A stretch of DNA of 64,000 bases from Panulirus ornatus (GCF_036320965.1 NC_092234.1:43021532-43085531), one strand, 5' to 3'. Positions 1-11,220 are shown, counted from the stretch's first letter. Numbers and translations are program-made. The notes: generated from the sequence alone by a model not told the origin.

Positions 1-409
1 GCAAATGTTGTGATATGGAAGGGGAAATAAGGGAGAGAGCAGTACACAGTAGAAGAGTCCCTTAATAAAAGGTGCAGGTGTAAATAAGGAAGAGAAAAAT
101 GAATAATGGGAGAGCATATTACTCCCAACTTTGACCTATGCAGCTGAAAAATGAACATAGTATGAATCACAAAGGTCAAAAATCCAGGCTGTGAATATGA
201 GCTATTTGATATGAGTATGTTGTACAACTACATGGAATGATGAAAGAAATGAGTGGGAGTATGAGAGATTTGGTATGGAAGGGAATTCAAAAGGAATGAA
301 TTACGGTGAGGTAGATTGGGTGAAACATAATAGATGCTCCCTGACTTATGACCTATGCAACTCACGACCATCTGTACATAAGACCAGAAAGAAATATAAA
401 TAAAAAAAT
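1..409. other. No gene recognised
   Basis: AT-rich sequence in which I see no coding exon, RNA gene or clear repeat. It runs directly into the 5'-truncated LINE copy at 410. Confidence 0.4.
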
Positions 410-941
410 ATGGATGTGCTGGAAATGAGATGTTTGAGGACAATGTGTGGTGTGAGGTGGTTTGATCGAGTAAGTAACGTAAGGGTAAGAGAGATGTGTG
501 GAAATAAAAAGAGCGTGGTTGAGAGAGCAGAAGAGGGTGTTTTAAAATGGTTTGGGCACATGGAGAGAATGAGTGAGGAAAGATTGACCAAGAGGATATA
601 TGTGTCGGAGGTGGAGGGAACGAGGAGAAGAGGGAGACCAAATTGGAGGTGGAAAGATGGAGTGAAAAAGATTTTGTGTGATCGGGGCCTGAACATGCAG
701 GAGGGTGAAAGGAGGGCAAGGAATAGAGTGAATTGGAGCGATGTGGTATACAGGGGTTGACGTGCTGTCAGTGGATTGAATCAAGGCATGTGAAGCGTCC
801 GGGGTAAACCATGGAAAGCTGTGTAGGTATGTATATTTGTGTGTGTGGACGTGTGTATGTACATGTGTATGGGGGGGGTTGGGGAATTTCTTTCGTCTGT
901 TTCCTTGCGCTACCTCGCAAACGCGGGAGACAGCGACAAAG

Positions 942-973
<32 letters not shown>
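410..973 (+). mobile_element. LINE family 1 copy A, 3' end only (short 3' UTR form)
   Basis: A 5'-truncated copy that starts inside the C-terminal part of the reverse transcriptase ORF (MDVLEMRCLR, then FGHMERM and GRPNWRWKDGVKK motifs) and stops at a TGA near 758. The 3' UTR is short (CATGGAAAG joined directly to CTGTGTAGGTATG). It ends with the hairpin CTACCTCGCAAACGCGGGAG, ACAAAGTAT and an A tract (945-973). The sequence is nearly identical to 46741-47280, including a shared GCGTCCGGGG variant and a run of eight Gs, so both probably come from the same recent source. 5' truncation is normal for target-primed reverse transcription. Confidence 0.9.
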
Positions 974-975
<2 letters not shown>

Positions 976-1195
976 TAAATATAAAAATTAAACTTGGTCG
1001 TACGTCAAACAGTGCTTACGGCTGCATGTGTAAGACAGTAAATGTCAGATGATCTGGCATTTTGTACATCAGAGCATCTCTCTCAGTTCTTGATCTCAGC
1101 TACCATTCAGTAAGCACGCGTTATTCAAAAGAATCTAACAAATTTTCATGCTGGATTGACCATTTTTGTATTAAACCCCAAAGATGATGAGCAAG

Positions 1196-1735
1196 AAGAA
1201 AAGCCATCACATGTTGATAGATCTAGCAAGAAGCCAAGAAGATGCTCGATTTGGAATTGAAAATGAAGGCAATCACCCAATATGAAGGTGGAAAAAAAAG
1301 TCAGTGTGATTGCACATGATCTACAGTTGTCCCATTCAACAGTCTCCACGATTTTAAAGGACAAAGAAAAAATATGTGAAGCAGTGAAAGGTTTGGCAAG
1401 TATGAAGTCTACAATAATAACAAAGCAATGACAAGGGCCCATCCATGAAATGGAAAAGTTGTTGATGCTGTGGATGGAAGATCAAATGAAAAAATGTGTA
1501 CCACTAAGCCACTAACAAAAACTAAAAGTCTTTTTGAGACCCTGAAGGAGTGAGAGGGAGAGGGTTACACTGAGAACTTCACAAGTCATGGTTGGTTCAA
1601 CAGATTTAAAAGATATAGTTTGCACAATGTTTGAGTCACTGGTGAAGTAGTATGTGCTGACAAAGGAGCTGCCAAGAAGTTCATTGAAAGTTTGGATGAA
1701 TCAATCCGTGAACTAAACAATCTTAAAAAAAAGAT
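1196..1735 (+). pseudogene. Decayed Tigger/pogo-type transposase N-terminus
   Basis: Read on the plus strand with stops and frame breaks, this gives a psq/CENP-B-like helix-turn-helix segment (LSHSTVSTILKDKEKI near 1330-1375), a MKSTIITKQ stretch, a CENPB-type segment (MEKLLMLWMEDQ near 1450-1490), and later WFNRFKRYSLHNV near 1590-1630. This order matches the DNA-binding half of Tigger (pogo/Tc1-mariner superfamily) transposases. In-frame stops at several places and the absence of a DDE domain downstream show that it is dead. It could instead be a decayed jerky/TIGD-like domesticated gene, but the many stops argue against function. Confidence 0.75.
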
Positions 1736-1969
1736 AAGAAACTACACAATCATATAATAAAGCTGTTTAATAAAAAATGAGATAATCTGAAAAGAAATTG
1801 AGTAGGATAAAAGAATGCTATACAAGTATACGAATTCTACATGCCATGCTGACATATGTCTGACTTACATCCATTTTGGAATACGATCGGTTGGTCAGAA
1901 CAGAACTCGCACATATGTTGGGAAGCATCTGTACAATGAGGTTGACTGGGCATGTGGAATAAATACAAA

Positions 1970-2215
1970 ATGGGGAGTTTACAAGGAGAGTGTATGAAAG
2001 TATGATTAAAGAGGTTGGTGTGAGAGGACTACCACCTGTGACAAGGGGAAAAGAGTGGAAGAGCATTGGAAGGAGAGAAATGGTGGAAGAATGCATGGAA
2101 TGGTATATGCGAGGGAGGCAAGTAAGGACAAGGATAAGTGGAGATTCTTTTGATGTGGCCACTCCCTCACAGGAGTTCCCAGAGGAAACAGGTGACAGAG
2201 ATATATACTGATATA
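1970..2215 (+). mobile_element. LINE family 2, 3' terminal fragment
   Basis: The reading frame gives VYESMIKEVGVRG, then MVEECMEWYMRGRQ, followed by a 3' end with GGCCACTCCCTCACAGGAG, AACAGGTG and a TATATA tail. The same C-terminal and tail pattern is present, inverted and more complete, at 15795-17620. This family differs from LINE family 1. It has an RT C-terminus of the RWFGHVERM type but a different 3' UTR without the CTCGC/GCGGG hairpin. Confidence 0.6.
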
Positions 2216-2689
2216 TACATAATCACCCAGAATATTATGGGAGGGTCATAGCTTGTGGAGCATGATTTGAAAATTCTCCATAATCTGGTCAATATCTACA
2301 TGTCATTAGATTTTGCTAATGATTTAGGTATTCCTGCATAACCTTATCTTAATCATTGTTACTGCTGATATCATTTACAATTTTACTGACAGTCAGAAGG
2401 ATCTCTTAGTATAACCTACTACACCATCTCTGAATATCCAATTTATAATTAAGTTGTAATAATCCAGTAAACTAAAATGGTACATATCTGGAATTAATCA
2501 CAAGGACTATATATCTATATCAAATATACGTAAGTTTCTCTGAAAAGCAAAAAATCATCAAAATGCTCTTGCACAGTGCAATCATCAAAATGCTCTTGCA
2601 CAGTGCATATGTAAAATTGATGATATGCATGAGTGAATTCAGAGGTTACATGCACCTGATGCACCCCAGATAAATGAGAAAGAACTAAG
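2216..2689. other. No gene recognised; small 27-bp tandem duplication
   Basis: AT-rich. The only structure I see is two adjacent copies of a 27-bp unit (contains AAATGCTCTTGCACAGTGCA) at about 2554-2607. Confidence 0.4.
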
Positions 2690-2839
2690 AGACTCCTGTG
2701 GTGTTGTAGTTAGCATTCCTGACCATGATGCATTCCCAGGCCGCCCAGGGTCAAGTGCACAGGTTCAAATCCTGGTTGTGGCAGTCAGTCCACAGTCAAC
2801 CCATAGGGGTTGGTCAATAAAAAGGTAACCTGGCTCAGG
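2690..2839 (+). mobile_element. tRNA-derived SINE
   Basis: A box A-like sequence (TGGTGTTGTAGTTAGCATT, about 2699-2717) lies about 45 bp before a box B (GGTTCAAATCC, 2762-2772), the spacing of an internal RNA polymerase III promoter. The part after box B (GTTGTGGCAGTCAGTCCACA and CAATAAAAAGGTAACC) recurs after the box B elements at 53336 and 36655, so this is a dispersed SINE and not a tRNA gene. No cloverleaf with a proper acceptor stem is visible. Confidence 0.75.
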
Positions 2840-3387
2840 CTGTGGTGTCAGGTGGTTTGATCGAGTAAGTGGTGGGAGGGTGGGAGGGATGTGTGGTGGT
2901 GGGGAGAGTGTGGTTGAGAGAGCAGAGGAGAGTGTTTTGAGGTGATTTGGTCATGTGGGGAGAATGAGTGGAGAAAGATTGACAAAGGGGATGTATGTGT
3001 CAGAGGTGGAGGGAAAGAGATGTGGGAGACCAAATTGGAGGTGGAAGGATGGAGTGAAAAAGATTTTGAGTGATCGGGGCCTGAACATGCAGGAGGGTGA
3101 AAGGCGTGCAAGGAATAGAGTGAATTGGAATGATGTGGTATACCAGGTTCGACGTGCTGTCAATGGATTGAATCAGGGCATAAGAAGTGTCTGGGGTAAA
3201 CCATGGAAAGTTTTGTGGGGCCTGGATGTGGAAAGGGAGCTGTGGTTTTGGTGCATTATACATGACAGATAGAGACTGAGTGAGAACGAATGCGGCCTTT
3301 GTTGTCTTTTCCTAGTGCTATCTCGCGCACATGCGGGGGAGGGGGTTTTCATTTCATGTGTGGCGGGGTGGCGACAGGAATAAATTA
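2840..3387 (+). mobile_element. LINE family 1 copy B, 5' part (interrupted by copy C)
   Basis: Degenerate RT C-terminus (FGHMERM-like, GRPNWRWKDGVKKILSDRGL) ending near 3185, followed by the long form of the 3' UTR including its first hairpin module (CTATCTCGCGCACATGCGGG, about 3330). It breaks off after GGCGACAGGAATAAATTA, where other copies continue with AAGGCAGACAGTATGAATTA. The missing 3' part resumes at about 4591 after copy C. Apart from about 70 missing bases, this makes it one element split by a later insertion. Confidence 0.75.
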
Positions 3388-4590
3388 GGGCAGTTGTTAG
3401 AAGCAGTGAAAAGTTTTTATCGAGGATGTAAGGCATGTGTACGTGTAGGAAGAGAGGAAAGTGATTGGTTCTCAGTGAATGTAGGTTTGCAGCAGGGGTG
3501 TGTGATGTCTCCATGGTTGTTTAATTTGTTTATGGATGGGGTTGTTAGGGAGGTAAATGCAAGAGTCTTGGAAAGAGGGGCAAGTATGAAGTCTGTTGGG
3601 GATGAGAGAGCTTGGGAAGTGAGTCAGTTGTTGTTCGCTGATGATAGAGCGCTGGTGGCTGATTCATGTGAGAAACTGCAGAAGCTGGTGACTGAGTTTG
3701 GTAAAGTGTGTGAAAGAAGAAAGTTAAGAGTAAATGTGAATAAGAGCAAGGTTATTAGGTACAGTAGGGTTGAGGGTCAAGTCAATTGGGAGGTAAGTTT
3801 GAATGGAGAAAAACTGGAGGAAGTAAAGTGTTTTAGATATCTGCGAGTGGATCTGGCAGCGGATGGAACCATGGAAGTGGAAGTGGATCATAGGGTTGGG
3901 GAGGAGGCGAAAATCCTGGGAGCCTTGAAGAATGTGTGGAAGTCGAGAACATTATCTCGGAAAGCAAAAATGGGTATGTTTGAAGGAATAGTGGTTCCAA
4001 CAATGTTGTATGGTTGCGAGGTGTGGGCTATGGATAGAGTTGTGCGCAGGAGGATGGATGTGCTGGAAATGAGATGTGTGGTGTGAAGTGGTTTGATCGA
4101 GTAAGTAACGTAAGGGTAAGAGAGATGTGTGGAAATAAAAAGAGCGTGGTTGAGAGAGCAGAAGAGGGTGTTTTGAAATGGTTTGGGCACATGGAGAGAA
4201 TGAGTGAGGAAAGATTGACCAAGAGGATATATGTGTCGGAGGTGGAGGGAACAAGGAGAAGTGGGAGACCAAATTGGAGGTGGAAAGATGGAGTGAAAAA
4301 GATTTTGTGTGATTGGGGCCTGAACATGCAGGATGGTGAAAGGAGGGCATGGAATAGAGTGAATTGGATTCGATGTGGTATACCGGGGTTGACGTGCTGT
4401 CAGTGAATTGAATCAGGGCATGTGAAGTGTCTGGGGTAAACCATGGAAAGCTGTGTAGGTATGTATATTTGCGTGTGTGGACGTATGTATATACATGTGT
4501 ATGGGGGTGGGTTGGGCCATTTCTTTCATCTGTTTCCTTGCGCTACCTCGCAAATGCAGGAGACAGCGACAAAGCAAAAAAAAAAAAAAA
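3388..4590 (+). mobile_element. LINE family 1 copy C (short 3' UTR form), nested in copy B
   Basis: Starts inside the RT palm region (VKSFYRGCKACV), contains motif B (LQQGCVMSPWLFNLFMDG), the catalytic block read as LLFADDRALV (Arg where other copies have Thr), and the C-terminal domain. A 13-bp deletion near 4077, between short repeats of GATGT, shifts the frame and removes TTTGAGGACAATG. The short 3' UTR ends in the hairpin (about 4535-4575) and an A tract of about 15. The 5' end abuts copy B and the remaining 3' UTR of B follows. Confidence 0.85.
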
Positions 4591-4744
4591 ATATATACAT
4601 TGAGATGTATAGGTATGTATATGTGTGTGTGTGTGGACCTGTATGTATATACATATGTATGTGGGTGGGTTGGGCCATTCTTTTGTCTGTTTCCTTGCGC
4701 TACTTTGTTAAAGTGGGAGACAGCGACAAAGTATAATAATAATG

Positions 4745-4797
<53 letters not shown>

Positions 4798-4812
4798 TAT
4801 GATAATAATAAT
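4591..4812 (+). mobile_element. LINE 3' UTR remainder (copy B) with (TAA)n tail
   Basis: Begins within the second half of the long 3' UTR (TACATTGAGATGTATAGGTA), runs through GGGTTGGGCCATTCTTTTGT and a degenerate hairpin (CTACTTTGTTAAAGTGGGAG) to ACAAAGTATAATAATAATG, then a (TAA)n microsatellite to 4812. The tail is TAA-type, unlike the A tail of copy C just before it, which supports two separate insertions. Confidence 0.7.
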
Positions 4813-6286
4813 ATATGATGGGGTTAATAGAAATGCTTTATGGAAGGACTTAAGAGTATATGGCATAGGAGTTAGGTTGCTAGAAGCACGTGAAAAGTTT
4901 TTACAAGGATGTAAGTCATGTGTATGAGTGAGTGATAGTCTGTGGTAGGGGTGTGTGTGATGTCCCCATGGTTGTTTAATTTGTTTATGGATGGGGTGTT
5001 TAGGGTAAATGCACAAGTTTTGGAGAAAGGGGCGAGTATGCATTCCATTGGGGATTAGAGGGCCTGGGAAGTGAGTCAGTTGTTGTTCACTGATGATACA
5101 GCTCTGGAGGCTGATTTGGGTGTGAAACTGCAGAAGTTGGTGACTGAGTTTGGAAAAGTATGTGAAAGGAGAAAGATGAGAGTAAATGTGAATAAGAGCA
5201 AGGTTATTAGATTCAGTAGGATGGAGGGACAAGTTAATTGGGATGTAAGTTTGAATGGAGAAAAAGTGGAGGAAGTAAAGTGTTTTAGATATCTGGGAGT
5301 GAACTCAGAAGCAGAAGTGAGTCACAGATTGGGGGAGGAGATGAAGGTTCTGGGAGCAATGAAGAATGTCCAGAAGGAGGGAACATTATCTCGGAGCAAA
5401 ATGGATATGTTTGATGGAATAGTCGTTCCAACAACGTTTTTGTGGCTGCGAGGCATGGGCTATAGATATGGTCATGTGGAGGGGGGTGAATGTGTTGGAA
5501 ATGAAATGTTTAAGAACAATATATGGTGTGAGACTGTTTGATCGAGTAAGTAATGAAAGGGTGTGGGATATGTGGGGAAATAAAACAAGTGTGGCTGAGA
5601 GAGCAGTAGAGGGTGTACTGAAATGGCTTGGACATATGGAAAGAATGAGAGGAAAGATTGACAAAGAGGATGTATGTGTCAGTGGTGGACGGAACAAGAA
5701 GCTGGAGGCCAAATTGGAGGTGGAAGGATGAGGTAAAAAAGATTTTGAGGAATTGGGGCCTGAACATCCAGGAGGGTGAGAGACGTACAAGGAATAGAGT
5801 GAATTGGAACAATGTGGTATATACCTGGGTCGATGTGCTGTCAATGGACAGAACCAGGGCATGTGAAGCATCTAAGGTAAACCATGGAAAGTTTTGCGGG
5901 CCTGGATGTGGAAAGGGAGCTGTGGTTTTGGTGCATTATACATGACAACTAGAAACTGAGTGTGAATGAATGTGACCTTTGTTGTCTTTTCCTAGCGCTA
6001 CCTCACGCACGTGCGGGGGGGAGGGAGTTGTCGTTTCATGTGTGGCAGGGTGGTGATAGAAATGAATAAAGGCAGCAAGTATGAATTATGTACATATGTA
6101 TATATGTATATGTCTGTGTAAGTATATATATGTATACACTGAAATGTATAGGTATGTATATGTATGTGTGTGGATGTGTATGTATATACACGTGTATGTG
6201 GGTGGGTTGGGCCATTCTTTTGTCTGTTTCCTTGTGCTACCTCGGTAACGCAGGAGACAGCGACAAAGAATAATAAATAAATAAAT
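4813..6286 (+). mobile_element. LINE family 1 copy D, old and degenerate (long 3' UTR form)
   Basis: RT fragments with many stops and frameshifts: DRVNRNALWKDLRVYG-like at 4820, SQLLFTDDTAL at about 5080, CFRYLGV at about 5280, then the C-terminal GHMERM region at about 5625. The long 3' UTR follows (5870-6286) with both hairpin modules (CTACCTCACGCACGTGCGGG at about 6000 and CTACCTCGGTAACGCAGGAG at about 6238) and a (TAAA)n tail. Copy E starts immediately after the tail. Confidence 0.85.
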
Positions 6287-6412
6287 AAAGGCGACTAAAG
6301 GGGACGGGAGTGGGGGGCCAGAAACCCTCCCCTCCTTGTATTTTGACATTCTAAAAGGAGAAACAGAAGAAGGAGTCATGCGGGGAGTGCTCATCCTCCT
6401 CGAAGGCTCAGA

Positions 6413-7170
6413 TTGGGGTGTCTAAATGTGTGTGGATGTAACCAAGATGAGAAAAAAGGAGAGATAGGTAGTATGTTTGAGGAAAGGATCCTGGATGTTT
6501 TGGCTCTGAGTGAAACGAAGCTCAAGGGTAAAGGGGAAGAGTGGTTTGGGAATGTCTTGGAAGTAAAGTCAGGGGTTAGTGAGAGGACAAGAGCAAGGGA
6601 AGGAGTAGCACTACTCCTGAAACAGGAGTTGTGGGAGTATGTGATAGAGCATAAGAAAGTAAATTCTAGATTGATATGGGTAAAACTGAAAGTTGATGGA
6701 GAGAGATGGGTGATATGCACCTGGGCATGAGAAGAAAGATCACGAGAGGCAAGTGTTTTGGGAGCAGCTGAACGAGTGTGTTAGTGGTTTTGATGCAAAA
6801 GACCGGATTATAGTGATGGGCAATTTGAATGCAAAGGTGAATAATGTGGCAGTTGAGGGAATAATTGGTATACATGGGGTGTTCAGTGTTGTAAATGGAA
6901 ATGGTGAAGAGCTTGTGGATTTGTGTACTGAGAAAGGACTGGTGATTGGGAATACCTGGTTTAAAAAGCGAGATATATATAAGTATACGTATGTAAGTAG
7001 GAGAGATGGCCAGAGAGTGTTATTGGATTACGTGTTACTTGATAAGCGCGCGCAAAAGAGAGACTTTTGGATGTTAATGCACTGAGAGGTGCAACTGGAG
7101 GGATGTCTGATCATTATTTTGTGGAGGCGAAGGTGAAGATTTGTAGGGGTTTTCAGGAAAGAAGAGAGAA
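6413..7170 (+). pseudogene. APE-type endonuclease region of LINE copy E, disabled
   Basis: Motifs in order: LNVCG near 6420, LALSETKL (catalytic Glu) near 6500, MGNLNAKV near 6820, LLDYVLLDKR near 7025, and GGMSDHYFVEAKVKI (SDH motif) near 7100. The family consensus at the third motif is GDLN. Here the catalytic Asp is Asn, so the enzyme would be inactive even without its other defects. The frame is broken by a TGA near 6729 and by a shift near 7080. In an active element this domain nicks target DNA to prime reverse transcription. Confidence 0.85.
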
Positions 7171-9365
7171 TGTTGTGGTGAAGAGAGTGGTGAGAGTAAG
7201 TGAGCTTGGGAAGGAGACTCGTGTGAGGAAGTACCAGGAGAGACTGAGTACAGAATGGAAAAAGGTGAGAGCAAAGGAGGTAAGGGGAGTGGGGGAGGAA
7301 TGGGATGTATTTAGGGAAACAGTGATGGCTTGCGAAAAAGATGCTTGTGGCATGAGAAGCGTGGTCGATTAGAAAGGGTAACGAGTGGTGGGATGAAGAA
7401 GTAAGATTATTAGTGAAAGAGAAGAAAGAGGCATTTGGACAATTTTTGCAGGGAAAAAAAATGCAAATGAGTGGAAAATGTATAAAAGAAAGAGGCAGGA
7501 GTTCAAGAGAAAGGTGCAAGAGGTGAAAAAGAGGGCAAATGAGAGTTGGGGTGAGAATCATTAAACTCTAGGGAGAATAAAAAGATGTTTTGGAAGGAGG
7601 TAAATAAAGTGTGTAAGACACAGGGAGCAAATGGGAACTTCAGTGAAGGGGGCTAATGGTGAGGTGATAACAAGTAGTGGTGATGTGAGAAGGAGATGGA
7701 GTGAGTATTTTGAAGGTTTGTTGAATGTGTTTGATGATAGAGTGGCAGATATAGGGTGTTTTGGTCGAGGTGGTGTGCAAAGTGAGAGGGTTAGGGAAAA
7801 TTATTTGGTAAACAAAGAAGAGGTAGTAAAAGCTTTGCGGAAGATGAAAGCCGGCAAGGCAGCAGGTTTGGATGGTATTACAGTGGAATTTATTAAAAAA
7901 GGGGGTGACTGTATTGTTGACTGGTTGGTAAGGTTATTTAATGTATGTATGATTCATGGTGAGGTGCCTGAGGATTGGCGGAATGCTTGCATAGTGCCGT
8001 TGTACAAAGGCAAAGAGGATAAAAGTGAGTGCTCAAATTACAGAGGTATAAGTTTGTTGAGTATTCCTGGTAAATTATATGGGAGGGTCTTGATTGAGAG
8101 GGTGAAGGCATGTACAGAGCATCAGATTGGGGAAGAGCAGTGTGGTTTCAGAGGTGGTAGAGGATGTGTGGATCAGGTGTTTGCTTTGAAGAATGTATGT
8201 GAGAAATACTTAGAAAAGCAAATGGATTTGTATGTAGCATTTATGGATCTGGAGAAGGCATATGATAGAGTTGATAGAGATGCTCTGTGGAAGGTATTAA
8301 GAATATATGGTGTGGGAGGCAAGTTGTTAGAAGCAGTGAAAAGTTTTTATCAAGGATGTAAGGCATGTGTACATGTAGGAAGAGAGGAAAGTGATTGGTT
8401 CTCAGTGAATGTAGCTTTGCGGCAAGGGTGTGTGATGTCTCCATGGTTGTTTAATTTGTTTATGGATGGGGTTGTTAGGGAGGTGAATGCAAGAGTTTTG
8501 GAAAGAGGGGCAAGTATGCAGTCTGTTGGGGATGAGAAAGCTTGGGAAGTGAGTCAGTTGTTGTTCGCTGATGATACAGCACTGGTGGCTGATTCATGTG
8601 AGAAACTGCAGCAGCTGGTGACTGAGTTTGGTAAAGTGTGTGAAAGAAGAAAGTTAAGAGTAAATGTGAATAAGAGCAAGGTTTATTAGGTACAGTAGGG
8701 TTGAGGGTCAAGTCAATTGGGAGGTAAGTTTGAATGGAGAAAAACTGGAGGAAGTAAAGTGTTTTAGATATCTGGGAGTGGATCTGGCAGCAGATGAAAC
8801 CATGGAAGCGGAAGTGAATCATAGGGTGGGGGAGGGGGCGAAAATCCTGGGAGCCTTGAAGAATGTTTGGAAGTCGAGAACATTATCTCGGAAAGCAAAA
8901 ATGAGTATGTTTGAAGGAACAGTGGTTCCAACAATGTTGTATGGTTGCAAGGCGTGGGCTATGGACAGAGTTGTGCGCAGGAGGGTGGATGTGCTGGAAA
9001 TGAGATGTTTGAGGACAATATGTGGTGTGAGGTGGTTTGATCGAGTAAGTAATGTAAGGGAAAGAGAGATGTGTGGAAACAAAAAGAGTGTGGTTAAGAG
9101 AGCAGAAGAGGGTGTTTTGAAATGGTTTGGTCACATGGAGAGAATGAGTGAGGAAAGATTGACCAAGAGGATATATGTGTCAGAGGTGGAGGGAACAAGA
9201 AGTGGGAGACCTAATTGGAGGTGGAAAGATGGAGTGAAAAAGATTTTGAGTGATCGGGGCCTAAACATGCAGGAGGGTGAAAGGCGTGCATGGAATAGAG
9301 TGAATTGGAATGATGTGGTATACTGGGGTCGACGTGCTGTCAATGGATTGAACCAGGGAATGTGA
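7171..9365 (+). pseudogene. Reverse transcriptase region of LINE copy E, frameshifted
   Basis: The linker between endonuclease and RT (7171-7630) is broken by several small indels, for example near 7365, 7450 and 7556. From 7631 to 8689 the RT is open: GLDGITVEFIKKGGD, PLYKGKEDKSECSNYRGI, AFMDLEKAYDRVDRDALW (motif A), LRQGCVMSPWLFNLFMDG (motif B), LLFADDTALVADS (catalytic FADD). One extra T in AAGGTTTATTAGG near 8683 breaks the frame. From about 8700 the thumb and C-terminal domain (FRYLGVDLAADETME, FGHMERM, GRPNWRWKDGVKK) is open to 9365 and ends in the long form RRAVNGLNQGM. Confidence 0.9.
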
Positions 9366-9781
9366 AGCGTCTGGGGTAAACCATGGAAAGTTCTGTGGGG
9401 CCTGGATGTGGAAAGGGAGCTGTGGTTTCGGTGCATCATTACATGACAGCTAAAGACTGAGTGTGAACAAATGGGGCCTTTGTTGTCTTTTCCTAGCGCT
9501 ACCCTGCACACATAAGGGGGGAGGGGGTTGTTATTCCATGTGTGGCGAGGTGGCGATGGGAATAAATAAAGGCAGACAGTATGAATTATGTACATGTGTA
9601 TATATGTATATGTCTGTGTGTGTATATATATGTGTACATTGAGATGTATTGGTATGTATATTTGCGTGTGTGGACGTGTATGTATTTACATGTGCATGTG
9701 GGTGGGTTGGGCTATTCTTTAGTCTGTTTCCTTGCGCTACCTCGCTAACACGGGAGACAGCGACAAAGCAAAAAAGAAACC

Positions 9782-10590
9782 ACACTGCTCTTCCCCAATC
9801 TGATGCTCTGTACATGCCTTCACCCTCTCAATCAATACCATCCCATATAATTTACCAGGAATACTCAACAAACTTATACCTCTGAAATTTGAGCACTCAC
9901 TCTTATCCCCTTTGCCTTTGTACAATGGCACTATGCACGCATTCCGCCAATCCTCAGGCACCTCACCATGAGTCATACATACATTTTATAACCTTACCAA
10001 CCAGTCAATAATACGGTCACCCCCTTTTTTAATAAATTCCACTGCAATACCATCCAAACCTGCTGCCTTGCCGGCTTTCATCTTCCGCAAAGCTTTTACT
10101 ACCTCTTCTCTGTTTACAAAATCATTTTCCCTAACCCTCTCACTTTGCACACCACCTCGACCAAAACACCCTATATCTGCCACTCTAACATCAAACACAT
10201 TCAACAAACCTTCAAAATACTCACTCCATCTCTTTCTCACATCACCACTACTTGTTATCACCTCCCCATTTGCGCCCTTCACTGAAGTTCCCATTTGCTC
10301 CCTTGTCTTACGCACTTTATTCACCTCCTTCCAGAACATCTTTTTATTCTCCCTAAAATTTAATGATACTCTCTCACCCCAACTCTCATTTGCCCTCTTT
10401 TTCACCTCTTGCACCTTTCTCTTGACCTCCTGTCTCTTTCTTTTATACATCTCCCACTCAATTTCATTTTTTCCCTGCAAAAATCGTCCAAATGCCTCTC
10501 TCTTCTCTTTCACTAATAATCTTACTTCTTCATCCCACCACTCACTACCCTTTCTAATCAACCCACCTCCCACTCTTCTCATGCCACAAG
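9782..10590 (-). mobile_element. LINE family 1 copy F, inverted internal fragment
   Basis: On the minus strand this reads from the linker (DACGMRRVGGGL, then FLQGKNEIEWEMYKRKRQE) into the RT fingers (GLDGIAVEFIKKGGD, PLYKGKGDKSECSNFRGI, EEQCGF) and then stops at copy E's tail. It has neither the 5' end nor the 3' UTR. A frame break lies near 9985. Directly to its right is a plus-strand LINE 3' tail (10591-10813), so the two may be one insertion with an inverted 5' part. Confidence 0.85.
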
Positions 10591-10813
<223 letters not shown>

Positions 10814-11069
10814 ATATCTAGCGTTAATGGGATAGTCTAGTTTAGAGCCTCAACTGCCTATGCCTTCTATGCTAAAATAAAAAAAGAAAAATATAAAAGA
10901 CAAGATGGATAGATAAATTAATTTCTTACATGGTTAGTATATCCACAATATAGTCATACAGAAATACAACGAACCCAAATGCATAAACTGTGTAAAAGAT
11001 TACAATTCATAAATCAATCCACATTATCCTGGGAAACATACTGTGCATATTAAGTAATCAAGATAAACT

Positions 11070-11220
11070 TTGGAGCAATCTGTGGGGGCCTGATTGTGGT
11101 TGGCAGACCCAGGTTTCAGTGCATTAAACATGGGAGCCAAGGAATAGGTGTCTGCAAGTTAGGCCTTTATATATTTGTTCCTGACACTAACTCACTAAAA
11201 TAGGCAAGACAATTAGTATT
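11070..11220 (+). mobile_element. Very old LINE 3' UTR remnant
   Basis: Matches the long 3' UTR in order but weakly: GTGGGGGCCTGATTGTGG, TTTCAGTGCATTAAACATG, AGGCCTTTATATATTTGTTC, CTAACTCACTAAAATAGG. The hairpin is largely eroded. Confidence 0.5.

Larger units (their letters stand above)
6287..9781 (+). mobile_element. LINE family 1 copy E, nearly full length but decayed
   Basis: The most complete copy: part of the 5' UTR (GGCGACTAAAGGGGACGGGA and CAGAAGAAGGAGTCATGCGG), an APE-type endonuclease region, a reverse transcriptase region, the C-terminal domain, and the long 3' UTR to ACAAAGCAAAAAAG. I see no RNase H domain. A single ORF of endonuclease plus RT, with short A- or T-rich 3' repeats, is the layout of the RTE clade, but clade assignment needs a tree. 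The downstream edge is a sharp junction with an inverted LINE piece at 9782. Confidence 0.9.

Noticed and set aside
2690..2839. tRNA gene suggested by A and B boxes (also 36596, 53325 and 58108)
   Set aside because: No acceptor or anticodon stems close properly, and the same body sequence follows box B at several sites. These are tRNA-derived SINEs.
4708..5232. Poly-isoleucine and poly-asparagine frames over TAA and TA microsatellites (also 41829-42439 and 47813-48054)
   Set aside because: Pure translation of simple repeats.
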